Shown here: positions 42,945 to 52,336 of the stretch, in pieces | How positions within the stretch are numbered: position 1 is the stretch's first letter | Layout: every line of letters begins with the position of its first letter | Source: Loktanella sp. DSM 29012 | GTDB taxonomy: Bacteria; Pseudomonadota; Alphaproteobacteria; Rhodobacterales; Rhodobacteraceae | Direction of reading: 5' to 3' | Length of the DNA stretch: 64,000 bases | Assembly (NCBI RefSeq): GCF_900110705.1 | Contig: NZ_FOEJ01000006.1 | Coordinates: forward strand, 1 to 64,000 | Notes under the pieces: model-generated | Databases searched by the model: none | The model's input: only the letters and a program-made list of their open reading frames with translations | What the model was told of the DNA's origin: nothing | Made by a program: the position numbers and the translations under genes

Positions 42945-44341
42945 TATGCAAATTCCTCTGCGGGGATGTCGGTGCTGGCGGCCAATGCGTCGCGCGGTGC
43001 AAGACCGAGGAACGTCAGGGCCGGACCTGATAAACGGGCCTCTGTCAGGGTCGGTTCCAGCTGGGCCAATGTGGTGGCCAGAATACGCTGATCGGTGCGG
43101 CTGACGTTTTCGATGATGGTCACGGGGGTTGCGGGATCGGCCCCATGCATCAGCAGGCGGCCCTGAATGAACCGTGCCGCCCGTTTGCCCATGTAGATCG
43201 CGGCGACCTCGCCGGGGCGGGCCAGCGCTTTCCAGTCGTGATCGGCAAAGCCGCGTGTGTCGTGGCCGGTCATGTACCGCACGGATGAATTGCGGCCACG
43301 TTTGGTCAGGCTCTGGCCCAGACCTGCGACGGCGGCACTTGCGGCGGTGATACCGGGGATGATGCGCCAGCTGACACCGGCGGCGGTGCAGGCCTCAATT
43401 TCCTCGTCCAGACGTCCGAACACGGTAGGATCACCGGATTTGAGGCGCACGACATGGTGCCCGTCCTGCGCATGCTGCACGATCAGCGCATCGATGTCGT
43501 CCTGCGCCATGGCGCTGCCGAAACCTTCCTTGCCGGCGTCGATCATCAGCGCCTCGCGCCGCGCCAGTTCCAGAATCTCGGACGTCACCAGCCGGTCGTA
43601 GATCACCACATCAGCGGTATCGAGCGCGCGACGCGCCTTGAGCGTCAGCAGATCCGGGTCGCCCGGTCCCGCCCCGACCAGATCGACATGACCGACCTTG
43701 GCGGGTGCGTTGATCGCATCATCGAGCAGGGTGTTCAGTGTCTGCAGGATTGCCTCCTCGCCGCCAGCTTCCAGCGCCTTCGGCCCCGCATCGAAATAGA
43801 ATGCGGACCAGAAATCGCGGCGCACGCGACCCATGGGCAAAACATCGACCGCAGACCGAAACGTCTTGCCGATCCGCGCCAGCAGGCCCAGCGATGTCGG
43901 CAGACGTTCCTCGAGGTCGGCCTTGATCTTGCGGGCCAGAACGGGTGCGGCCCCTTCGGTGCCGATCGCGATGACAACGGGGTCACGGTCCACGATGGCA
44001 GGCGTGATGAATTGGCTGTCGGCCAGATTGTCGACGATGTTGACGCGCGCCCCATCGCGATGCGCTAGGTCCGCCACGCGGGCATCCTCCGTATCGTCCT
44101 CATTGGCGGCATAAAACAGCACGGCGCACATGGCGTCGCCGGGCTCCATCGCGCGCTGGACCAGCGTCAGCTTGCCCTCATGCGCCAATCGGTGCAGGTC
44201 GGGATGGGCGTCAGCGGCAAAGACCGTCACATGGGCGCGGGTCTTGAGGATCAGGCGCAGCTTGGCCAGGGCGGCCTCGCCACCACCGGACAGGACGATG
44301 CGGCGTCCAGCGACGGCCATGAAAACGGGAAAATGATCCAT
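42944..44341 (-). CDS. cysG: Siroheme synthase, trifunctional CysG
   Basis: A 465-residue fusion making siroheme from uroporphyrinogen III. The N-terminal dehydrogenase/ferrochelatase (MDHFPVFMAVAGRRIVLSGG, NAD motif) covers about residues 1-150, and the SAM-dependent methyltransferase starts near 215 with VDLVGAGPGDPDLLTLKARR, then VVRLKSGDPTVFGRLDEEIE and MTGHDTRGFADHDW. The product serves the adjacent siroheme enzyme. It is the first gene of the minus-strand sulfur operon and is divergent from the Lrp/AsnC regulator. Confidence 0.94.
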   Translation of the reverse strand: MDHFPVFMAVAGRRIVLSGGGEAALAKLRLILKTRAHVTVFAADAHPDLHRLAHEGKLTLVQRAMEPGDAMCAVLFYAANEDDTEDARVADLAHRDGARVNIVDNLADSQFITPAIVDRDPVVIAIGTEGAAPVLARKIKADLEERLPTSLGLLARIGKTFRSAVDVLPMGRVRRDFWSAFYFDAGPKALEAGGEEAILQTLNTLLDDAINAPAKVGHVDLVGAGPGDPDLLTLKARRALDTADVVIYDRLVTSEILELARREALMIDAGKEGFGSAMAQDDIDALIVQHAQDGHHVVRLKSGDPTVFGRLDEEIEACTAAGVSWRIIPGITAASAAVAGLGQSLTKRGRNSSVRYMTGHDTRGFADHDWKALARPGEVAAIYMGKRAARFIQGRLLMHGADPATPVTIIENVSRTDQRILATTLAQLEPTLTEARLSGPALTFLGLAPRDALAASTDIPAEEFA

Positions 44342-44372
44342 TGCGCATCCTTTCGGTTCTGCCCTGACATAT

Positions 44373-44385
44373 AGAACATTGTTCT
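44373..44385. promoter_or_regulatory. Candidate operator between cysG and Lrp-type gene
   Basis: AGAACATTGTTCT is a perfect 13-base inverted repeat about 30 bases upstream of cysG. The half site ATGTTCT recurs at about 44451-44457, and GAAC-N4-GTTC lies at 44415-44426. Such spaced related sites fit autoregulation by the divergent Lrp/AsnC protein. This is inference from symmetry. Confidence 0.5.
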
Positions 44386-44471
44386 GGTATTTTGACAGTG
44401 GCCCGCTTAGTTAAGAACGCACGTTCCAGTGGCCGCACTGTTTTGGTGCAATGTTCTACAAATGGCAGGAT

Positions 44472-44939
44472 ATGCGAATGTCGATCCGTATCGATGACAC
44501 AGACCGGAAAATTCTTGCGGCATTGCAGCGCGACGCATCACGGTCGCTGGACGAGATCGCCACCGAAATCGGGTCGTCCAAGACGCCGGTCTGGAACCGG
44601 ATCCGCAAGCTGCGCGAGGCGGGGATCATCAAATCGCAGACCGTCCTGCTGGACGCCGAGGCCCTGGGGTTCGAGGCGTGCTTCTTTGTTCTGATCCGCA
44701 CCAGCGAACACGATGCGGTCTGGCAGGAGCGGTTCCTGAATGCGCTGACCGCCCGGCCAGAGGTGCAAGAGGCGCACCGCCTCGCAGGCGACATCGACTA
44801 CATCCTCAAGGTGCGCGTCGCCAATGCCCGCGCCTATGACATCTTTTATCAGGCGCTCATTTCAGAGGTAAAGGTCCACACCGTCACGGCGCTGCTGTCG
44901 ATGGAGGAAATCAAATCCACGGTGGCGCTGCCGCTCTAG
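44472..44939 (+). CDS. Lrp/AsnC family transcriptional regulator
   Basis: A 155-residue regulator with an N-terminal helix-turn-helix (DDTDRKILAALQRDASRSLD, residues 6-25, and SSKTPVWNRIRKLREAGIIK) and a C-terminal RAM effector-binding domain (AHRLAGDIDYILKVRVANAR). It is divergent from cysG across 130 bases containing an inverted repeat, so it probably controls the sulfur operon; a link to a sulfur amino acid as effector is a guess. I chose the ATG at 44472 (another at 44478 is possible). Its 3' end runs into a dispersed repeat. Confidence 0.87.
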   Translation: MRMSIRIDDTDRKILAALQRDASRSLDEIATEIGSSKTPVWNRIRKLREAGIIKSQTVLLDAEALGFEACFFVLIRTSEHDAVWQERFLNALTARPEVQEAHRLAGDIDYILKVRVANARAYDIFYQALISEVKVHTVTALLSMEEIKSTVALPL

Positions 44940-44940
44940 T

Positions 44941-44976
44941 CGCATCATCTTGCCTCAAATACTCCCGCCAGAGGCG
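44941..44976 (-). repeat. Dispersed intergenic repeat, copy 7
   Basis: On the minus strand GCCTCTGGCGGGAGTATTTG is followed by AGGCAAGATGATGCG. It overlaps the last seven codons and the stop of the P450 gene and abuts the Lrp-type gene stop. Confidence 0.7.
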
Positions 44977-46130
44977 TCCCGCACCATCAAACGTTCCAGC
45001 CCGTGGAAATGAAACGCATCCGCATAGACAGGCCTTGTCACCTGTTCCAGATGCGGCAGCCTTTCCCACAGCACATCGAGAGCGACACGCAACTCCAGAC
45101 GTGCCAGCGGTGCGCCGACGCAGAAATGGATGCCGCCGCCGAACGCCACATGTGCCGGACCCGAACGGTCGGGGTCGAACCGGTGCGGCTCTGACCAGAT
45201 CGCAGGGTCGCGGTTGGCAGCCCCCAGCAGGCATGCAATTCGGTCGCCGCGTTGAAATGTCTGTCCCAGCACCTCGCAGGGGGCATAGACCCAGCGGGTG
45301 AACATGTGCAGCGGCGGGTCATGGCGCATGATTTCCTCGACCGCGGCGGCATCGGCGCGGCGCTGTCCGGTTTTCAGCATGGTCGCCACGCCGTTGCCCA
45401 GGGTGTGAACCGTCGCCTCGTGGCCTGCATTCAGCAACAGGATCGCAGTCGAAATCAGTTCCGGTTCCGACAGGCGGGCGTCGCCGTCGCGGGCGGCGAT
45501 CAGCGTCGACAACAGGTCATCGCCGGGTGTCGCGCGCTTGGCAGCGATATGATCCCGAAGAAAAGCGGTAAACGCGCGAGTGGCACTGTCCGCCTCGGCC
45601 ATGATCTGCGGTGTCAGGCGGGCCTGATACATCGCAACCATAGCGTTTGACCAGCGCAGCAGGTCATCCGCCGCCTGTTCCGGAACACCCAGCAGGCGGG
45701 CGATGGTAATGACCGGCACGGGCCGGGCGTATGCGTCCAGCAAATCGAAGTCGCCGTCCGGAAAACGGTCGATCAGGTCATGGCACAGTGACCTGATTCC
45801 GTCCTCGAGGGCGGCAATGGTGCGCGAGGTAAAGGCGCGCAGCACCAGACCGCGCAGGCGAGTGTGGTCCGGGGCCTCAAGTTCCAGCATGGAATGGGCC
45901 TCGACGGCGTCGAATGCGGCGCGCGCGGGGTCGGCTGCTGGTTGCGTCAGTGGCGCGCGGCCCATGCGTTTGTCACGCAGCACGGCTGATACGGCGGCAT
46001 GGCTGACCGCACAGGGCATGGCATAGTCCGTCCAGTAGGCGAAATCACCGGCTGCCCGCATGCTGTCGTAAAACGGATATGGGTCCTGCACGAAGGCCGG
46101 ATCGGTCGGGCTTTGATCAAAATGTTCCAT
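44955..46130 (-). CDS. Cytochrome P450
   Basis: A 391-residue soluble bacterial P450 monooxygenase. The I-helix is seen as AILLLNAGHEATVHTLGNGV (oxygen-binding AGHEAT in place of AGxDT), the ExxR motif region precedes RWVYAPCEVLGQTFQRGDRI, and the heme-binding loop is FGGGIHFCVGAPLARLELRV (near residues 336-355) with the Cys ligand. No ferredoxin partner is adjacent. The last codons and stop lie within a repeat copy. The substrate is unknown. It is divergent from a B12-binding protein. Confidence 0.92.
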   Translation of the reverse strand: MEHFDQSPTDPAFVQDPYPFYDSMRAAGDFAYWTDYAMPCAVSHAAVSAVLRDKRMGRAPLTQPAADPARAAFDAVEAHSMLELEAPDHTRLRGLVLRAFTSRTIAALEDGIRSLCHDLIDRFPDGDFDLLDAYARPVPVITIARLLGVPEQAADDLLRWSNAMVAMYQARLTPQIMAEADSATRAFTAFLRDHIAAKRATPGDDLLSTLIAARDGDARLSEPELISTAILLLNAGHEATVHTLGNGVATMLKTGQRRADAAAVEEIMRHDPPLHMFTRWVYAPCEVLGQTFQRGDRIACLLGAANRDPAIWSEPHRFDPDRSGPAHVAFGGGIHFCVGAPLARLELRVALDVLWERLPHLEQVTRPVYADAFHFHGLERLMVRDASGGSI

Positions 46131-46223
46131 GATCTCTGCATGCTACCAGTCGCGACCATGTGCAAGCATGGGTTGCGGCATTCTGTCCCCCCGGTCGGCA
46201 TACCAAAGCATTCCGTAAAAAAA

Positions 46224-46261
46224 TGTATACAACGGGGTGCAGGATAAGTCAGGCTACTGAC
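46224..46261. promoter_or_regulatory. Candidate operators between P450 and B12-protein genes
   Basis: TGTATACA at 46224-46231 is an eight-base palindrome, and GTCAG-GCTA-CTGAC at 46248-46261 is an inverted repeat about 30 bases before the B12-protein start. They could be binding sites for a regulator of this divergent pair. Both are short. Confidence 0.3.
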
Positions 46262-46290
46262 AGCGCTTGAGTCTGCCGGGAGGGGAGACC

Positions 46291-47073
46291 GTGACCGATA
46301 AAGACAGCCGGAAAAACCAAGGCGAAGCAGCGTACCGGCGCACGTCGGATGACTCCGTGCGTGATGTGGCCAAGGAGGCGATGCGTCGTCTGGCCTTCAG
46401 GATGCCAAAGGCGGCAGAACAGGGATTCGATCCCGGCCGCGCCGAAATCGACCGCCTGTGCCAGCTGCTGACAGAGCCGGACAGCAAGCCGCTGAAGCAA
46501 TACATCAAGGGGTTGCTTGATGACGGCAATTCGCCGGCCAAGATCTACATTGGCTATATCGCATCCGCGGCGCGCAGGCTGGGGCAGGATTGGGCCGAAG
46601 ATAGCCGCAGCTTTGCCGAGGTGACACTGGGATCCGGACGACTGCATCAGATCGTCCGTGAACTCAGCGCGCATCAGGACCGCGCAGATGGGCGCAAGGG
46701 CGATGCGCCCCACGCCATGCTGGCGCTGGCCCCGGGTGAAACCCATACGCTGGGAATCGAGATTTTCGCCAACCTGCTGCGCGATGACGGATGGGATGTC
46801 GAAATCTGCATTGGTGGGACGCAGGCGAGTATCCTGAAACGTGCCCGCGAAGGCAGCCACGATGTCGTGGTGCTTGTGGGTTACGGGCAGGGGGACGGGC
46901 TGATCTTTGCCAGCCTGGTGGATGACCTGCGTGCAGCACTGCCCGACGGGGCAGTGCTGATGGCGGGTGGTATTGTGGAATCAGCGCCCGAGATTCCCGG
47001 TGTCCCGCCCGAGGACTGGCTGACGGATCTGCCCAGCGCCGTGTTGCGGTTGCGGCAGCGCTTGCCGGGCTGA
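46291..47073 (+). CDS. Cobalamin-binding domain protein
   Basis: A 260-residue protein with a helical four-helix cap (IYIGYIASAARRLGQDWAED and RSFAEVTLGSGRLHQIVREL) and a Rossmann B12-binding domain whose lower-ligand motif reads GETHTLGIEIFANLLRDDGW (near residues 150-170), His replacing the usual DxHxxG His position. The architecture matches AerR/PpaA and MtaC-like proteins; AerR-type proteins sense light or oxygen through B12 and regulate photosynthesis genes. No enzyme partner is near. I chose the GTG at 46291, after GGGAGGGGAG, over an upstream TTG. Confidence 0.8.
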   Translation: MTDKDSRKNQGEAAYRRTSDDSVRDVAKEAMRRLAFRMPKAAEQGFDPGRAEIDRLCQLLTEPDSKPLKQYIKGLLDDGNSPAKIYIGYIASAARRLGQDWAEDSRSFAEVTLGSGRLHQIVRELSAHQDRADGRKGDAPHAMLALAPGETHTLGIEIFANLLRDDGWDVEICIGGTQASILKRAREGSHDVVVLVGYGQGDGLIFASLVDDLRAALPDGAVLMAGGIVESAPEIPGVPPEDWLTDLPSAVLRLRQRLPG

Positions 47074-47075
47074 CC

Positions 47076-47819
47076 TCAGGCGTTTTCCAGCGCCGACAGG
47101 ATGGGAGAGAAATCGGCGGCCTTCAGGCTGGCGCCACCGACCAGAGCGCCATCCACATCCGCGACGGCAAAGATTTCGCCCGCGTTCGATCCCTTGACCG
47201 ACCCACCATAAAGCAGACGCACGCCCTCGGCCTGTTTCATCAGGTCGCGCAGGGTGGCGCGCAGGGTACCATGCACCTCGCCGATCTGTTCGGTGGTGGG
47301 CACCTTGCCGGTGCCGATCGCCCAGACCGGTTCGTAGGCGATGACCGTGTTGGCGGCTGTCGCACCGGGCGGCAGCGATCCGCGCAGTTGGTCTGTGATG
47401 ACCGTCAGCGCATGACCGCTTTCGCGTTGGTCCAGCGTTTCACCGATGCAGATCACCGCCACTAGGCCTGCTGCATGAGCGGCTGCGGCTTGCCCTGCGA
47501 CATCGGCGTCAGTTTCGCCGTGATCGGTGCGGCGTTCGGAATGGCCGACCAGCACATGGCTGGCACCTGCATCACGCAGCATCGGTGCGCTGATGTCGCC
47601 CGTATGTGCGCCGCTGCGTTCGGCATGGCACGTCTGACCACCGATCTGAAGCGCATGGGTCCCACGCGCCCAGGCCATTTGTGCGATCAGTGTGGCGGGG
47701 GCGCAGATCAGCATATCCACGTCCGGGTCCGGGTGTGCCTCGGTCAACGCCTTGATTTCGCTCAGGTCATCGACCAAGCCGTTCATCTTCCAGTTGCCTG
47801 CCGCCAGTTTGCGTCGCAT
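47076..47819 (-). CDS. tpiA: Triosephosphate isomerase
   Basis: A glycolytic isomerase of 247 residues. It begins [14 protein letters not shown] with the substrate-binding Asn and Lys, has the catalytic His in [19 protein letters not shown], the Glu in [16 protein letters not shown] and the phosphate loop [16 protein letters not shown]. The ATG at 47819 is the family start; the frame extends upstream by 59 unconserved codons overlapping the divergent oxygenase gene. Its stop lies two bases from that of the B12-binding protein. Confidence 0.96.
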   Translation of the reverse strand: MRRKLAAGNWKMNGLVDDLSEIKALTEAHPDPDVDMLICAPATLIAQMAWARGTHALQIGGQTCHAERSGAHTGDISAPMLRDAGASHVLVGHSERRTDHGETDADVAGQAAAAHAAGLVAVICIGETLDQRESGHALTVITDQLRGSLPPGATAANTVIAYEPVWAIGTGKVPTTEQIGEVHGTLRATLRDLMKQAEGVRLLYGGSVKGSNAGEIFAVADVDGALVGGASLKAADFSPILSALENA

Positions 47820-47886
47820 GAGAGGTCCCCTTTGCCAATGCCCGCGGCTTTGGTAGCAAGTCGCACACAGAACGGAAAGGGCGACC

Positions 47887-48807
47887 ATGATCCCACGTAT
47901 TGACGCCGCCGCATTGACCGATCCGCAGCACGCAGGCCACGCTGCAGCGCGTGACGCGGCCGCGACCGCAGCAACCGGGGTTGGGTTCCTGACCATTCAC
48001 AACACGGCGTTGACGCCCGCACGCGTGTCAGAGGTCATTGCGGCCTACCGCGCATTTTTCCACCTGCCAGCCGCGGCCAAGCAAGCCGTCGACATGTCCC
48101 GCACCGGATCGAACCGGGGCTGGGGGGCGTCCGGGTCGGAACAGGTCAATCCCGACGCCAATCCCGATTACAAACAGGTTTTTGATTGTGGCGTCACGCT
48201 GCCTGCCAGTCATCCCTATCGGACGGCGGGCATTCCGGCCTATGCGCGCAACCAATGGCCCGATCAGCCAGCCGATTTCGCGCCGCTGCTGCGGCGTTAT
48301 TTTACCGATGCCTGTCTTGTGGCGCGCGGTCTGCTGGTCGCGATTCTAAATGCCGTGGGCGAGGATGGCCCATTTTTTGCGGACAAGTTCGGCACACCGA
48401 TGGCCCTGCTGCGTGGGAATTTATATCCGCGGCGGCCGGCCTCGGCGGGGGCCAAGGATTTCGGGATCGCGACGCATACCGATTACGGGTGCCTGACCTT
48501 GTTGGCGACTGACGGATCGCCCGGTCTGGAGGTTCGCCAGCGCGGTGGCGGCTGGATTCCCGTCAGCGCACCACCCGGTGAATTCGTCATCAATTTCGGA
48601 GAGATGCTGGAAATCTGGACCGGTGGCAGGGTCAAAGCGACCCCGCATCGCGTCATCGGCACGCAGGACGAACGGATTTCAGTGCCGTTGTTCTTCAACC
48701 CTGACCATGATGCAAATGTCGCCCCTGCGGGTGCCGCACCTGTGATGGCATTGGATCATCTGCAAAGACGGTTCAACGAAACCTATGTCCACCTGCAAAA
48801 GACCTAA
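47887..48807 (+). CDS. 2-oxoglutarate/Fe(II) oxygenase, isopenicillin N synthase type
   Basis: A 306-residue oxygenase of the IPNS/flavonoid-synthase fold. The N-terminal DIOX_N region contains [20 protein letters not shown]; the iron site is [20 protein letters not shown] (His and Asp near residues 197-199) with the distal His and Arg/Ser in [20 protein letters not shown]. The substrate is unknown; bacterial relatives act on small metabolites. It is divergent from tpiA and converges with the IscA-like gene, overlapping its stop by four bases. Confidence 0.88.
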   Translation: MIPRIDAAALTDPQHAGHAAARDAAATAATGVGFLTIHNTALTPARVSEVIAAYRAFFHLPAAAKQAVDMSRTGSNRGWGASGSEQVNPDANPDYKQVFDCGVTLPASHPYRTAGIPAYARNQWPDQPADFAPLLRRYFTDACLVARGLLVAILNAVGEDGPFFADKFGTPMALLRGNLYPRRPASAGAKDFGIATHTDYGCLTLLATDGSPGLEVRQRGGGWIPVSAPPGEFVINFGEMLEIWTGGRVKATPHRVIGTQDERISVPLFFNPDHDANVAPAGAAPVMALDHLQRRFNETYVHLQKT

Positions 48808-49166
48808 GTGGTCGTGATCGCCTCGTTGAACTTGATCGATTCGCCGCAACCGCAGGCGTCGACCACGTTCGGATTGCGGAATTTGAAACCGCTTTCCAGC
48901 AGAGTGGTTTCATAGTCGATTTCCGTGCCGAACAGGAACATTTGCGCCATGGGTGCAATCATCACCCGTGCGCCATCCTGTTCCACGACCTCGTCCATCG
49001 GATCGACCTCTGACACGTAGTCCATCGTGTATTCCATGCCAGCGCATCCGCCTTTCTTGACGCCGATACGCAGGCCCTGCGACCCGTCCTTGGCCATCAG
49101 TTTCGCGATCTGGCGCGCGGCCTTGTCGGTGATTGTGACGGCCTGTTTGCCGGGAATGCCGAACAT
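48804..49166 (-). CDS. HesB/IscA family Fe-S assembly protein
   Basis: A 120-residue A-type carrier that transfers iron-sulfur clusters to target enzymes. The three conserved Cys are visible in GVKKGGCAGMEYTMDYVSEV and DACGCGESIKF near the C-terminus. The ATG at 49166 follows AAAGGA and the frame beyond it is not conserved. It is followed upstream on the same strand by a SufT/DUF59 gene, so both are likely from an Fe-S assembly cluster whose SUF core genes are not in this window. Sub-type SufA or ErpA is unclear. Confidence 0.92.
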   Translation of the reverse strand: MFGIPGKQAVTITDKAARQIAKLMAKDGSQGLRIGVKKGGCAGMEYTMDYVSEVDPMDEVVEQDGARVMIAPMAQMFLFGTEIDYETTLLESGFKFRNPNVVDACGCGESIKFNEAITTT

Positions 49167-49339
49167 GGGATGTCCTTTCTGATGCCTTTTCAATGTAGGC
49201 GGGATGGCACCGTGTCTCAAGGGGGGCGGTCTCGCAGTGCGCAAGAGGGAGCAGCCCGATGCGATCGCACAAGATCGCATGCGCGTGGTGCATCGTGGTC
49301 GCGCCCCGAAGATCGGGTCTGAAACGACGGCAGTCGGGG

Positions 49340-49699
49340 TTACATGAACCCCAGTTCCAGCCGCGCCTCGTCCGACATCATGTCCATGCCCCACTGCGGC
49401 TCGAAGGTCATTTCGACGTCGACGTGCTTCACACCTTCGAGAGGTTCGACCGCATCGGCGACCCAGCCCGGCATTTCGCCAGCCACGGGGCAACCCGGGG
49501 CCGTCAGTGTCATCGTGATGTTCACTGCGTTTTCGTCGTCGATCGCGATCGTATAGATCAGGCCCAGGTCATAGATATTGACCGGGATTTCGGGATCATA
49601 GACGGACCGGCAGGCCTCGACGATCTTTTCGTGCAGTGGATGATCGGTAGAGGAGGGCGCAATCAGTGGCGTGCCTTCCATCGGTGTCTGATCGGTCAT
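49340..49699 (-). CDS. SUF-type Fe-S assembly protein, DUF59/SufT-like
   Basis: A 119-residue MIP18/DUF59 protein thought to help mature Fe-S proteins. It has SVYDPEIPVNIYDLGLIYTI (residues 33-52) and MTLTAPGCPVAGEMPGWVAD with the conserved Cys near 72, then VEPLEGVKHVDVEMTFEPQW. Related PaaD proteins act in phenylacetate degradation but no such genes are near. It is followed by the IscA-like gene after about 170 bases with no other gene. Confidence 0.88.
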   Translation of the reverse strand: MTDQTPMEGTPLIAPSSTDHPLHEKIVEACRSVYDPEIPVNIYDLGLIYTIAIDDENAVNITMTLTAPGCPVAGEMPGWVADAVEPLEGVKHVDVEMTFEPQWGMDMMSDEARLELGFM

Positions 49700-49779
49700 G
49701 TCTTCGATTCCCGGCTATTCCTGACCAATCATATAGGATTAGCGGCGCGGGCCGTAAAGGGTGACCCGCGCGGCCGTGA

Positions 49780-51018
49780 TTACAGGCCCATGCAGTTGGC
49801 GTAATAGGTGACCGTCGCAGGCCAGTCGCTGAACATGCCTTCGATGCCGACGTCTTGTGCCAGAACGTCCAGCACTTCGTAGTAGTCGCCGTCACTGCTG
49901 ATCGCGTCTGCAACGGACTGGAAATACCATCCACCACCGGTGGCCAGTGGACCGCTGCGCTCGTAGCTCCATGCGATGATGTTCAGACCGGCGTCCTTGG
50001 CCGCAGTCGCATAGGGCGACGGAACGATCTGGCCTGCATCGTCCAGCGTGATCAGCATCCAAAGCGGCGGTGCGATATAGTTCACGCCCATATCGGCCAG
50101 TTCCTGCATCGTCGGCTGAAAAGTCGCGGTGTCCAGCGGGTCGATCGCACCTTCGTCATCGTCCGATGCCTCATAGCGGTCGTCGAGATAAACGGCCTGC
50201 GCGCCGAAATCCGGGGTGTTCGCGATCCAGTATTTCACATCGTCCAGATTGAACGATTGCAGCCAGACATCTGCGGGATCGACCCCGGCGGCGACGTATT
50301 CATCGACCAGTTTCTGTGCATAGTCCTCTTGCGTGAAATCACCGTCGGGCATCGGCACGCTGGCGGATTTCAGTTCGGGGGTGAACTTTGCGCCAAGGTC
50401 GGCAAACAGCGCAATGCTCTCGGCGTGGGTCATCAGCTGTGCGTTGTCGTCGTACAGGTTCGTGCGCCAGTCTGCAGTGCCGCCCAGATAGGCCTCTACC
50501 GTGGTGGCGGTGGAATCGGCGGCGTCCATCTTGGGCCGCAGGGTCTGGAATTCGGCCAGTGTCAGATCCGACGTGCGGCATTCCGCGCTGGCCGGCGTAT
50601 CGCCATCGGCGGGGGTAAAGGGTGCGGTGCATTTCTCGGCCAGATCGGTAGCCAGAATGTTCGTCGTCGTGTGCAGGTCGTTCTGCGCGTGACGGCAGAC
50701 CAGTGCGTGATCGGCGGTAAATGTCACGTCACATTCAAGGATGCCTGCGCCCATGCCAGCGGCGGCGCGGTTCGCTTCGACGGTATGTTCGGGGAACATC
50801 AGCGGCGCGCCGCGGTGACCGATCGAGAAATCGGTGCGGGCGATCTGCTGACCCTCGCAGGCGGCAAGCGCGTCCTTCAGCGGGCCGTCCTGCATCTGGC
50901 TGATCAGATATGCAGGGCGCGGGCCATAGCCATCCAGCGGTCCAGAGGCGCTGTGCGTCTCGGCCAGGGCGGATGTTGCGGCCAGGGCTGCAACACATGT
51001 CAGCATGCGGGTTTTCAT
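49780..51018 (-). CDS. Periplasmic glycerophosphodiester phosphodiesterase
   Basis: A 412-residue secreted enzyme releasing glycerol-3-phosphate from deacylated phospholipids. A signal peptide ([15 protein letters not shown]) precedes the GDPD domain with the catalytic pair in [20 protein letters not shown] (near residues 65-84) and metal ligands in [24 protein letters not shown]-like N-terminal leader of about 45 residues comes first. The length resembles the GlpQ-type family. The enzyme helps phosphate scavenging; no Pho box was seen upstream. Confidence 0.88.
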   Translation of the reverse strand: MKTRMLTCVAALAATSALAETHSASGPLDGYGPRPAYLISQMQDGPLKDALAACEGQQIARTDFSIGHRGAPLMFPEHTVEANRAAAGMGAGILECDVTFTADHALVCRHAQNDLHTTTNILATDLAEKCTAPFTPADGDTPASAECRTSDLTLAEFQTLRPKMDAADSTATTVEAYLGGTADWRTNLYDDNAQLMTHAESIALFADLGAKFTPELKSASVPMPDGDFTQEDYAQKLVDEYVAAGVDPADVWLQSFNLDDVKYWIANTPDFGAQAVYLDDRYEASDDDEGAIDPLDTATFQPTMQELADMGVNYIAPPLWMLITLDDAGQIVPSPYATAAKDAGLNIIAWSYERSGPLATGGGWYFQSVADAISSDGDYYEVLDVLAQDVGIEGMFSDWPATVTYYANCMGL

Positions 51019-51171
51019 CGGGTTCTCCCTAATTGGTTATCGCAGGCGGTCTAGAACCTGCAGTTGTAACGCTGACGCATCAGGTTTGTGACGGCCAGAT
51101 GAAATCCTCTGAGTGGCAGGTCTTCGCCCATGCATTCCATCCGCGCGCACTTCGCATTAAGGAGGGGCGAC

Positions 51172-52320
51172 ATGACCGGGGCCAATACAATGACAGACCG
51201 CTTTTCATTCGATTTGCATGTGACGGACGGGGCGGCCCGCACGGGTGTGATCCACACGCCGCGCGGCGACATCCGCACACCGGCCTTCATGCCGGTGGGG
51301 ACGGCGGCCACGGTCAAGGCGATGCTGCCGGACAGTGTTGCGGCCACCGGGGCGGATGTGCTGCTGGGCAATACCTATCACCTGATGCTGCGCCCCACTG
51401 CGGAACGCATCGACCGGCTGGGCGGGCTGCACGGGTTCATGAACTGGAACAAACCCATTCTTACCGACAGCGGCGGGTTCCAGGTGATGTCACTGGCAGA
51501 GCTGCGCAAACTGACCGAGGACGGTGTGACCTTTCGCAGTCACGTCGACGGATCCCGCCATCATCTTTCACCGGAACGCAGCATGGAAATCCAGCGCCTG
51601 CTGGGGTCGGACATTGTGATGGCCTTTGATGAATGTCCCGCCTTGCCGGCGGACCGCACGCGCATCGAGGACAGCATGCGGCTGTCGATGCGCTGGGCTG
51701 CGCGCAGTCGCGCGGCCTTTGGTGACCGGCCGGGATATGCGCTGTTCGGCATCCAGCAGGGTGGTCTGGAACGCGACCTGCGCGCCGAAAGCGCAAAGGC
51801 CCTGATTGACATCGGGTTTGAGGGGTACGCCGTCGGCGGACTTGCCGTGGGCGAAGGACAAGAGGCGATGTTTGGCTGCCTTGATTATGCGACCGACATG
51901 CTGCCGGTGGACAAGCCGCGCTATCTGATGGGGGTGGGCAAACCCGACGACATCGTGGGTGCGGTCAAACGCGGGATCGACATGATGGATTGCGTGCTGC
52001 CCAGCCGGTCCGGGCGCACGGGGCAGGCGTTCACCCGCTACGGCGTCGTGAACATCAAGAACGCCCGCCATCAGGACGATCCCCGCCCGCTGGACGAGGG
52101 ATGCAACTGCCCGGCCTGCACAGGCTATTCCCGCGCCTATCTGCACCACGTGTTCCGGGCCAAGGAAATGATTTCGGGCATGCTTTTGACATGGCATAAC
52201 CTTCATTACTTCCAAGTCATCATGCAAGAGATGCGCACGGCCATCGCAGCGGGCACCTTTGCTGAATGGGAGGCCGGCTTTCACGCGGGACGCGCACAGG
52301 GCGATATTGACCCGCTATAA
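51172..52320 (+). CDS. tgt: Queuine tRNA-ribosyltransferase
   Basis: This enzyme exchanges guanine 34 for preQ1 in tRNAs with GUN anticodons, including the tRNA-Asp(GUC) genes in this window. The 382-residue protein has [20 protein letters not shown], the catalytic Asp in [14 protein letters not shown], the second Asp in [15 protein letters not shown] and the zinc site in [21 protein letters not shown] chose the ATG at 51172 with AAGGAGG seven bases upstream; another in-frame ATG lies at 51190. The gene is followed closely by a secreted protein gene. Confidence 0.95.
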   Translation: MTGANTMTDRFSFDLHVTDGAARTGVIHTPRGDIRTPAFMPVGTAATVKAMLPDSVAATGADVLLGNTYHLMLRPTAERIDRLGGLHGFMNWNKPILTDSGGFQVMSLAELRKLTEDGVTFRSHVDGSRHHLSPERSMEIQRLLGSDIVMAFDECPALPADRTRIEDSMRLSMRWAARSRAAFGDRPGYALFGIQQGGLERDLRAESAKALIDIGFEGYAVGGLAVGEGQEAMFGCLDYATDMLPVDKPRYLMGVGKPDDIVGAVKRGIDMMDCVLPSRSGRTGQAFTRYGVVNIKNARHQDDPRPLDEGCNCPACTGYSRAYLHHVFRAKEMISGMLLTWHNLHYFQVIMQEMRTAIAAGTFAEWEAGFHAGRAQGDIDPL

Positions 52321-52336
52321 ATTCAGGAGCCAAGCC

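Noticed and set aside
46131-46290. PpsR/CrtJ binding site (TGT-N12-ACA) before the B12-binding protein gene
   Set aside because: No pair with the right spacing was found; only shorter palindromes are present.
47820-47996. N-terminal extension of tpiA
   Set aside because: The 59 added residues overlap the divergent oxygenase gene and are not part of the family.
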